Below, piece by piece: positions 14,684-21,204 of a stretch of 25,227 nucleotides of DNA. This DNA comes from SG8-30 sp964406445. Lineage in GTDB: Bacteria; Pseudomonadota; Gammaproteobacteria; Steroidobacterales; Steroidobacteraceae. The notes under the pieces were generated by a model that was given only the letters and a program-made list of their open reading frames with translations, was not told the origin of the DNA and ran no database searches. The stretch is from contig CAYORU010000047.1 of the NCBI GenBank assembly GCA_964406445.1, positions 1 through 25,227 of the forward strand. Reading direction: 5' to 3'. How positions within the stretch are numbered: the stretch's first letter is position 1; each line of letters begins with the position of its first letter. Both the position numbers and the translations under genes were made by a program.

Positions 14684-15190
14684 ATGGATGGGGGCATGGA
14701 GACCTGCGGTGGGCCCGGACTCCGCTGCCTGCGCGATTGCCGGCAGGTGTCGGTGTGCGAGCTGTCGGGCGTCGAGCGCTTCGTCGTCTGGGCGATCCGC
14801 TGGCGCGCCTCGGCGCATGACGACGAGGCCTTCGCCGCCGCCTGCCTGCAGGACTCCTTCGACCGGGCCGGCCTGGCCGAGGCGCAGCCGGCCTTCGAGC
14901 GCTTCGTCGCCGCGGCCGGCGACGCGCCGGTCGCGGTCCCGGCCGTAGCGCGACTGGGCTGCTGGCGACTGAGTCCGCTCGAGGCCCACGCGCTGCATGC
15001 CATCGCCTGCCTGCAGTCCGGGATCATCGGCGAGGCGTGGAGCACGCTGGCGAAGGTCTGCACCCGGCACCAGGCGAGCCGCGCCCTCCAGCCGCTGAGC
15101 GAGCTCGCCGGCGCGCTCGAGCGCATCGGCGGTCGCATCGCGCGCTGGCGGCCGGACGGCCTGGCCTCAGCGGCGCCGCACGCGACCTGA
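14684..15190 (+). CDS. Cysteine-rich hypothetical protein behind a Fur box (probably iron-regulated)
   Basis: The 168-residue product starts at the ATG 14684, with AAGGAG 7 bases upstream. An open frame to 14582 is rejected because it would cover the Fur box and promoter. I do not recognise a named family. It has eight cysteines. Four are clustered near the N terminus (Cys8, Cys15, Cys19, Cys25) and the others are Cys54, Cys93, Cys109 and Cys126. The rest looks alpha-helical and soluble, with segments such as ERFVVWAIRWRASAH and LSPLEAHALHAIACLQSG. There is no signal peptide or membrane span. The cysteine cluster could bind a metal or an Fe-S cluster, which would fit iron control, but no known spacing is matched exactly. 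Its 3' end overlaps the convergent reductase-like gene by 24 bases. Confidence 0.72.
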   Translation: MDGGMETCGGPGLRCLRDCRQVSVCELSGVERFVVWAIRWRASAHDDEAFAAACLQDSFDRAGLAEAQPAFERFVAAAGDAPVAVPAVARLGCWRLSPLEAHALHAIACLQSGIIGEAWSTLAKVCTRHQASRALQPLSELAGALERIGGRIARWRPDGLASAAPHAT

Positions 15191-17212
15191 GGCCGGCAGC
15201 GCGGTCCGCGCAGCCCGCGCGGACTTCGCGCGCGCGGCCAGCGCGAGGCGCCGGACACGACGGATGTCGGCCTCGGTGAACGGGCCGTTCACGCCCGAGA
15301 TCGCCGCGAGCCGCATGCCGTGCCTGAGCCCGAGCCGGTAGATCTCCCGGACCTTCTCCCACTCGATGGCGCGCCCGACCGTGAAGTTCTCGAAGCGGCC
15401 CTCGAGCGCGAGCACGATCGTCTCGGCGAGGCAGGCGTAGGCGACGTTCCTCGGCAGGCCGATGTTGCGCATCCCGACCTTGCCCGGCAGCTGGATCTCC
15501 CCCGACTCGACCACCAGCACGTCGGGCCGCTTCGCGACCTCCTCGGCGGGCAGGTCGAGCGGCCGCGCCACGTCGGTGATCACGCAGCCGGGCTTGACCT
15601 TCAGGATGTCGAGCACCCGCTTGCCCGCGCCCGAGGTCGCGGTGACGATCATGTCGACGTCGCCGATGCCCGCGTCGCAGCGCGCGGCGAGGTGCAGCCG
15701 CGCATCCGGCGTCTCGGCGAGGATCGACTCCTTGAGCGCGAGCAGCTTCGCCGTCTCGGGCGAGACCATGTGGAGCTCCTCGGCCACCATCGCGAGCATC
15801 CGCGCGCAGACCGACCCGATCGAGCCGGTCGCGCCGACCACCATCGCCTTGAACCTGGCCTTGCCGCCGCGCGGCGGCCGCTTGACAAGGCCGAGGCGCA
15901 ACAGCGCGTCGTGCGCGGCCCACAGCGCCCCGGAGGCGCTGTAGCTGTTGCCGGTGGTGATCGGCAGCGGGGCGCGCCGCGCGACCGTGGCGCCGGCGTC
16001 GCCCACGACCTTGGTGAAGGCGCCCAGACCCATGATCTGCGCGCCGAGGCTCCTGGCCATGCGAGCGGCCTCGAGCAGCCGGCGGTAGGTGAACTCGGGC
16101 CCGTGGCTCATGATCTCCCTCGGCGTGCCGCCGACCGAGATCAGCCAGCCCTCGGCCTCGACACCCGTCGGCGACCGGATGCCGGTCACCTTCGAGTAGA
16201 CGAAGGGCGGCGCGTAGGCCATCACCTTCTCGATCGCGTCCATGAACACCGGCGGCGAGACCTGCGAGAGCAGGTCGATGGGCTTGACCTTCTTGAAGTA
16301 CTCCTGCGAGAGCGGGTGGATGACGAAGGCGAAGCGGTTGACCCGGCGGAAGCCGCGCGGGTAGACGATGCGCGGCTCTAGCCCGAGGCTGCCGATGATC
16401 CCGAGGTAGTCGTCCTCGAGGATCTCGGCGGGCGGCCTGCCGGCCGCCGCGACGATCAGCGCGTCGAGCAGGGCCGGGCCGACGACCCTCCTGAACAGGA
16501 GCGGCGCGCCGTCCACCACCATGTTCACGCGCTTGTGGCGGAACGCGGCGATGCGCTGGCTGCTGACCGTCGAGGTGATGAGCGTCTTGCCCTCGAGCTC
16601 CTCGCGGCCGAAGCGATCGAGTTCGTGCACCGGCGCGACCACCACGGTCGCATTGCGCAACGCACGGCGCAGCGTCGCGTTCGTGAGCCTCTGCGCGAGC
16701 CGGCCCGGGCGGACGGCCGCCGGCGTCCAGTCGAGGACGTGGTGCGCGCCGGAGGCGTACAGCGAAAGGCTCTCCAGAGAGCCTAGCGTCGCCGGCACGC
16801 CCAGTTCGAGGATCGGGTCGGCGAACTCCAGGTTCGGCGTGAACTCCGCGAGCGCCGCCGCCAGCTTCTGGTCGGTGCGACCCGAGAAGAACAGCACGCG
16901 GGCATTGTTGAAGTAGCCGCCGAGGCGCTGCTGGACGTCGCGCAGCGCCCACTCCTGCAGGATCTCGGCGAGCCGCCGGCCGGAAGTGACCGGCGCGCCC
17001 GGCCCCCTGGGCGCCCGCGGCAGCTGCTCGAGCGGGAAGCCGAGGCCGACGGCGTCGGCCTCGCCACGCCACTGCTCGACCAGGCGCGCCGCGCGCGCCC
17101 TGCGGCCACCGGCGCCGATCCGCCGGACCTCGAAGGACTGGCCCAGGAGCCGGGTGCGCAGGGTGAAATCACCCTCCTTCCCGCCCAGGCTGATGCCGAC
17201 GACTCTCTTCAT
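15167..17212 (-). CDS. Two-domain protein: N-terminal unknown domain fused to an acyl-ACP reductase (AAR)-like domain
   Basis: The protein has 681 residues. From about residue 291 (VNRFAFVIHPLSQEY) it follows the plan of cyanobacterial long-chain acyl-ACP reductase: GLGAFTKVVGDAG (395-407), ITTGNSYSASGALWAAHDAL (418-437), the dinucleotide loop VVGATGSIGS (458-467), and AYACLAETIVLALEG (591-605). Cys594 there aligns by eye with the acyl-carrying cysteine (Cys294) of the Synechococcus enzyme. It ends with FENFTVGRAIEWEKV and RHGMRLAAI. Such enzymes reduce acyl-ACP or acyl-CoA with NADPH to an aldehyde. Residues 1-290 (MKRVVGISLGG, ADPILELGVPATLGSLESL, GKTLITSTVSSQRI) resemble, from memory, a Firmicutes family annotated as quinate 5-dehydrogenase. 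That role is doubtful and I would call the domain unknown. There is no signal peptide. A divergent iron alcohol dehydrogenase 140 bases away could take the aldehyde product. Confidence 0.78.
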   Translation of the reverse strand: MKRVVGISLGGKEGDFTLRTRLLGQSFEVRRIGAGGRRARAARLVEQWRGEADAVGLGFPLEQLPRAPRGPGAPVTSGRRLAEILQEWALRDVQQRLGGYFNNARVLFFSGRTDQKLAAALAEFTPNLEFADPILELGVPATLGSLESLSLYASGAHHVLDWTPAAVRPGRLAQRLTNATLRRALRNATVVVAPVHELDRFGREELEGKTLITSTVSSQRIAAFRHKRVNMVVDGAPLLFRRVVGPALLDALIVAAAGRPPAEILEDDYLGIIGSLGLEPRIVYPRGFRRVNRFAFVIHPLSQEYFKKVKPIDLLSQVSPPVFMDAIEKVMAYAPPFVYSKVTGIRSPTGVEAEGWLISVGGTPREIMSHGPEFTYRRLLEAARMARSLGAQIMGLGAFTKVVGDAGATVARRAPLPITTGNSYSASGALWAAHDALLRLGLVKRPPRGGKARFKAMVVGATGSIGSVCARMLAMVAEELHMVSPETAKLLALKESILAETPDARLHLAARCDAGIGDVDMIVTATSGAGKRVLDILKVKPGCVITDVARPLDLPAEEVAKRPDVLVVESGEIQLPGKVGMRNIGLPRNVAYACLAETIVLALEGRFENFTVGRAIEWEKVREIYRLGLRHGMRLAAISGVNGPFTEADIRRVRRLALAARAKSARAARTALPASGRVRRR

Positions 17213-17352
17213 GGCGCCCCCGCGTGCAGATAGCGCCAGCGGCGGCCGCCTGTCATCGGCGATTCTACGGAGACCGCAGCGATCTTCCGCGCTGTTCGAG
17301 CCGCTGCGGCTGGGGCAAGCTAGCGGCAGCCAGGACTGCCACGGGAACCGGA

Positions 17353-18630
17353 ATGACGGAACTGCACGCGCGCGGCGAGGACACCCTGCGTTCGCTCGGG
17401 CTCAAGCCCCTGCTCTGGGTCGCGGGCCGCCTGACGGCGCTGCTGCCGGTTTCCCAGCCGGTGCTGCTGGCCGGCCCCGGCGCGAGCCGCCGCCTCGGCG
17501 AGACGCTCGCGGGCTTCGGCCACCGCCGGATCATGATCGTCACCGACAGGGTCGTGGCCGGGCTCGGGCTGCACGACGGCCTCGTGGCGGCGCTCGGGGC
17601 CGGCGGCATCGAGCACGTGCTCTACGACGGCATCAGCGCGGACGCGCCGATCCCGGAGGTCGAGCACGGCATCGCGCTCTACCGGGAGCGGGCCTGCGAC
17701 GCGCTGATCGCCGTCGGCGGCGGGTCGCCGATGGACGCCGCGAAGGTCATCGCCTCGGCGGTGGCGAACCGCAAGCCACCGCGCAAGCTGGTCGGCTACT
17801 TCAAGGGACTGCGGGCCCCCGCGCCGGTCTACGCCGTGCCGACGACCGCCGGCACCGGCTCGGAGGTGACGGTCGCGGCGATCATCTCGGACCGTGCCGA
17901 GGGCCGGAAGTACCTGGTCGCCGACTCGCGGCTCGTGCCGCGCATGGCCGCGCTCGATCCCGAGCTGATGGTGGGGCTGCCGCCGCAGGTAACCGCGGCG
18001 ACCGGCATGGACGCCCTGACGCACGCGATAGAGTCCTACCTCAGCCGCTGGGCCAACGCGCACACGGACCGGATGGCGCTCGCCGCGGTCGGCCTCGTCT
18101 ACGGCAACCTCAGGCGTGCCTGCCGGCAGGGCGACGACCTCGCCGCCCGCGAGCAGATGTCCCTCGCCGCCACCTACGGCGGCCTCGCCTTCACGCGCGC
18201 GAGCGTCGGCTACGTCCACGCCATCGCGCACCAGCTCGGCGGCCGCTACCACGTGCCGCACGGGCTCGCGAACGCCATCATGCTGCCGCACGTCCTGCGC
18301 TTCTCGAGCCCGGCGGTCACGAGGCGCCTGGCGGAGCTCGCAGTGCGCGCCGGCGTGGGCGACGAGGGCGAGAAGGCGCCGCTGCTCGCGCAGCGCTTCA
18401 TCGAGTCGGTCGAGAGGCTCAACGACGACATCGGCATCCCCCGGACCGTCAAGGCGCTGCGCGAGGAGGACATCCCGTCGCTGGCCAAGGACGCCTGCCG
18501 GGAGGCCGACACGAACTATCCCGTCCCGCGCTACATGTCCCGGGAGACCTGCGGCGAGATCCTGCGGCAGGTGCTCGCGCCGCACCCCGCCGCCGGCGCG
18601 GACGCCGTCGCCGCCGCGCCGCGCGCCTGA
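17353..18630 (+). CDS. Iron-containing alcohol dehydrogenase
   Basis: This 425-residue protein is a group III (iron-dependent) alcohol dehydrogenase. The nucleotide site GGGSPMD is at 122-128 and PTTAGTGSEVT follows at 163-173. The metal ligands Asp220 and His224 (GMDALTHAIE), His289 (VHAIAHQLGG) and His303 (VPHGLANA) are all present, with the 14-residue spacing between the last two histidines typical of the family. It interconverts an aldehyde and an alcohol with NAD(P)H in the cytoplasm. The ATG at 17353 is chosen because the open frame upstream has no ribosome site. That before 17353 is also weak (GGGAACC). The divergent neighbour is the acyl-reductase-like gene, so a joint pathway from acyl thioester to alcohol is plausible but unproven. 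Confidence 0.92.
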   Translation: MTELHARGEDTLRSLGLKPLLWVAGRLTALLPVSQPVLLAGPGASRRLGETLAGFGHRRIMIVTDRVVAGLGLHDGLVAALGAGGIEHVLYDGISADAPIPEVEHGIALYRERACDALIAVGGGSPMDAAKVIASAVANRKPPRKLVGYFKGLRAPAPVYAVPTTAGTGSEVTVAAIISDRAEGRKYLVADSRLVPRMAALDPELMVGLPPQVTAATGMDALTHAIESYLSRWANAHTDRMALAAVGLVYGNLRRACRQGDDLAAREQMSLAATYGGLAFTRASVGYVHAIAHQLGGRYHVPHGLANAIMLPHVLRFSSPAVTRRLAELAVRAGVGDEGEKAPLLAQRFIESVERLNDDIGIPRTVKALREEDIPSLAKDACREADTNYPVPRYMSRETCGEILRQVLAPHPAAGADAVAAAPRA

Positions 18631-18659
18631 CGGCCGTGGCGGGCGCCGGCACGCGGCGC

Positions 18660-18665
18660 TATAGT
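18660..18665 (+). promoter_or_regulatory. Candidate -10 element for the CsgG-like gene
   Basis: TATAGT (18660-18665) matches 5 of 6 consensus bases in the 114-base gap before the gene, about 80 bases upstream of its ATG. No convincing -35 is seen at the right distance. Confidence 0.35.
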
Positions 18666-18744
18666 CGGGAGCCTCAAGAACGTCCGCCGGCGCGCGCGGC
18701 ACTTCGCGGCGACCGCCGGGGGCGCACGAGAGGGGGACAAGAAC

Positions 18745-19788
18745 ATGAAAGACGACACGCGCAGCGCGCGCCGGATCGCACTCGTGGCCGCGCTGGTCCT
18801 CGCCTTGCCTGCCGCCGGGCAAGGCGTCACCGACATGAAGAAGGGCGAAGGCGGCAGCGCGGTGCAGGGCAGCGCCGGCACGCAGGGCTCGGGTGACGCC
18901 GCGGACGACCTCGAGCGCTGCCCGAAGCCGATGGGCGCGATGGCGGTGGTCGAGCCGCAGGACTACATCATGACCGCGCTGTCCCGCTACAACCTCGGCT
19001 CGCCAGTGGGCCTGATCCGCATGATGATCCAGCAGTCCAACTGCTTCATCGTCGTCGAGCGCGGCATGGCGATGCAGAACATGATGCAGGAGCGGGCGCT
19101 GGCCGAGGGCGGACAGATGCGCCAGGGCTCGAACATGGGCGGCGGGCAGATGGTCGCGGCCGACTTCATCCTCACCCCCTCGGTGGTCTTTTCCGAAGGC
19201 AACTCGGGCGGCGTCGGCGGCGCGCTCGGCGGGCTGCTCGGCGGCCGCGGTGGCGCCGTGCTCGGCGCGGTGGCGGGCGGGCTCAAGTTCAAGGAGGCCC
19301 AGACCAGCATGCTGGTCGCCGACGCGCGCTCCGGCGTGCAGGTCGCCGCCGCGGAAGGCAGCGCCAAGAAGGCGGACTTCCGGCTCGGCGGCCTGCTCGT
19401 GGGCGGCGGCGCGGGCGGCGCGCTCGGCGGCTACACGAACACCAACGAGGGCAAGGTCATCGCCGCGAGCTTCGCCGACAACTACAACGGCATCGTCCGC
19501 GCGGTGCGCAACGATCCGAGCCTGCAGCGCGACGTGGGCACGCTCGCGCAGGAGGCTGCCGCCGGCGGCAAGACGAAGGCCGGCGACGTCTTCAACGAGG
19601 GCGACGTGCTGTACCCGAAGATCGCCAACGTGAAGATCCTGTCGGGCCCGGCCGATTCAGCGAAGGCGGTCGGCACGCTCGCGAAGGGCAGCGAGATGAT
19701 CTACATGGGCGAAGAGCAGGACGGCTTCCTGAAGGTCGAGACTGGCAGCGGCGGCGGCTGGGTCAAGAAGATCCTCGTCACGCGCTGA
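18745..19788 (+). CDS. CsgG-like exported protein with C-terminal SH3-type domain
   Basis: The protein has 347 residues. Residues 1-26 look like a signal peptide (ARRIALVAALVLALPAAGQG) with no lipobox cysteine. Residues about 60-260 carry CsgG/HfaB-type segments: MTALSRYNLGSPVGLIRMMIQQSNCFIVVERGMAMQNMM region (76-114), then VAADFILTPSVVF and LVADARSGVQVAAAEGSA. Two glycine-rich stretches (155-180 and 215-229) resemble glycine zippers. Residues about 288-347 (LYPKIANVKILSGPADSAK, GWVKKILVTR) resemble a bacterial SH3 domain. CsgG itself is a lipoprotein pore for curli secretion. No csgA/B/E/F genes are here, so secretion of curli is not implied. It is probably periplasmic or outer-membrane associated. 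The ATG follows GAGGGGGAC. Confidence 0.75.
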   Translation: MKDDTRSARRIALVAALVLALPAAGQGVTDMKKGEGGSAVQGSAGTQGSGDAADDLERCPKPMGAMAVVEPQDYIMTALSRYNLGSPVGLIRMMIQQSNCFIVVERGMAMQNMMQERALAEGGQMRQGSNMGGGQMVAADFILTPSVVFSEGNSGGVGGALGGLLGGRGGAVLGAVAGGLKFKEAQTSMLVADARSGVQVAAAEGSAKKADFRLGGLLVGGGAGGALGGYTNTNEGKVIAASFADNYNGIVRAVRNDPSLQRDVGTLAQEAAAGGKTKAGDVFNEGDVLYPKIANVKILSGPADSAKAVGTLAKGSEMIYMGEEQDGFLKVETGSGGGWVKKILVTR

Positions 19789-19802
19789 CGCTAGCCTCGG
19801 GC

Positions 19803-19828
19803 CGGCCGCCGGTCAGGCCCGGCGGCCG
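19803..19828. terminator. Inverted repeat at the convergent junction, possible terminator
   Basis: CGGCCGCCGG (19803-19812) and CCGGCGGCCG (19819-19828) form a perfect 10-base stem around the 6-base loop TCAGGC. It begins 15 bases after the CsgG-like stop and covers the permease stop codon. No T tract follows on either strand. Confidence 0.45.
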
Positions 19829-21204
19829 AGCCAGGCCATCGCGACCACGCCGAGCGCCAGCACGGCGACGCCGGCCATGGCGCCGAGTCGCACGTACTGG
19901 ATGCTCGAGAAGCACACGAACAGGCAGCTGGCGCAGAACAGCAGCGGCAGCACGGGGAACAGCGGCACGCGAAACGGCCGCGGCAGGTCCGGCAGCCGCA
20001 GCCGCAGCAGGATCACCGCGAAGCCGGACAGCGACAGGAACAGCCAGAACACCGGCGACGTGTAGTCGATCATGGTGGCGAAGCCGTTCCTCGTGTAGGT
20101 GCCGAGCCCCACGAGCAGCAGGGCGAAGGCGCTCTGCGCCAGCATCGCCCGCACCGGGATGCCGAGCCGATCGTCCCAGCGGCCGATCCGGGCGAGCCTC
20201 GGCCAGTCGGAGGCGCAGGCATAGGTCGTTCGCGCGCCGACGATGATGGTCGCGTGAATGGAGGTCAGCGTCGCCATGGCGACCGCTAGCGCCGTCACGA
20301 GGCCTGCGTGGTCGCCGAAGGCGCGCGCAATGAGATCCGAGGCGGGCGTGCGGCTGGCGGCGAGCCCCTCGATGCCGAGGCCGCGCCACAACGCCCAGTT
20401 GACCATCAGGTACAGCACCGTGATGGTCGCGATCGCGGCGACCATCGCCCAGACCATGCCGCGGCGCGGGTCGCGCACCTCGGCCGACAGCGTCGAGATC
20501 TCGCTCCAGCCGCTGAACGCGAACAGCACGAACAGCAGCGCGAGGCCGAAGGTGGCCGGGAAGCCGGCGGGCGGGCCGGAGTCGGGTACGAGCGGCGGCG
20601 TGCCGGCGGCCGCGAGCGCGACGCCGGCGGCGAAGATGATCAGGAGCCCGGCGACGAGGATCGCCGTCATCCCGTAGTCGGCGCCGAGGCCGCGGTAGGT
20701 GCCCTTCAGGTTGAACGCGGTGAGCGCGACGATCGCGGCCACTGCGTACCAGGAGGGACCGTAGGGACCGAGGGGAAGGACCGCGTTCGCATAGTCGCCG
20801 AGCACGAAGCCCAGGAGCGCCAGCGAGCCGGTATTGATGATCGCGAAGCGCGCCCAGGCGAACAGGAACGCGACCCGCCGGCCGTAGGCGGTCTTCAGGA
20901 AGTGGTAGTCGCCACCCGCGCTCGGCAGCGCGGTCGCGAGCTCGGCGAAGCACAGCGCGCCGGCCAGGGTGATCGCGCCGCCGGCCAGCCACGCGGCGAA
21001 GAACCACGTGGCCGAGCCGGCGTTGGCGGCGATCTCGGCCGGCGACCGGAAGATGCCGGCGCCGACCACCATCGCGACCGCGACCATGACCACGTACAGG
21101 ACACTGACGTGGCGTCGCGGCGCGGCGGCGGAGGCGTCAGAAGCTGGCGCGGATCCCTCCGTAGACGAAGCGGCCGTTGAAGCCGATGGGCGAGAGGACG
21201 TCAT
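19813..21204 (-). CDS. APC superfamily amino acid permease
   Basis: This 463-residue protein has about twelve membrane spans and the amino acid-polyamine-organocation permease pattern. The first helix carries VAMVVGAGIFRSPAEIAANAG, with the unwound GAGIF substrate motif. ALCFAELATALPSAGGDYHF and FAFSGWSEISTLSAEVRDP follow. The first 30 residues are Ser/Ala-rich and unconserved. The ATG at 21204 has no ribosome site and lies 68 bases inside the preceding receptor gene, so a start nearer the first helix is possible. Overlap with the TonB-dependent receptor gene suggests joint transcription and perhaps joint uptake of an amino acid or peptide product. The specific substrate is unknown. Confidence 0.88.
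   Translation of the reverse strand: MTSSRPSASTAASSTEGSAPASDASAAAPRRHVSVLYVVMVAVAMVVGAGIFRSPAEIAANAGSATWFFAAWLAGGAITLAGALCFAELATALPSAGGDYHFLKTAYGRRVAFLFAWARFAIINTGSLALLGFVLGDYANAVLPLGPYGPSWYAVAAIVALTAFNLKGTYRGLGADYGMTAILVAGLLIIFAAGVALAAAGTPPLVPDSGPPAGFPATFGLALLFVLFAFSGWSEISTLSAEVRDPRRGMVWAMVAAIATITVLYLMVNWALWRGLGIEGLAASRTPASDLIARAFGDHAGLVTALAVAMATLTSIHATIIVGARTTYACASDWPRLARIGRWDDRLGIPVRAMLAQSAFALLLVGLGTYTRNGFATMIDYTSPVFWLFLSLSGFAVILLRLRLPDLPRPFRVPLFPVLPLLFCASCLFVCFSSIQYVRLGAMAGVAVLALGVVAMAWLGRRA

Noticed and set aside
18745..19788. Curli secretion gene csgG
   Set aside because: There is no lipobox, no curli neighbours, and extra glycine-rich and SH3-type parts, so only a family-level call is made.
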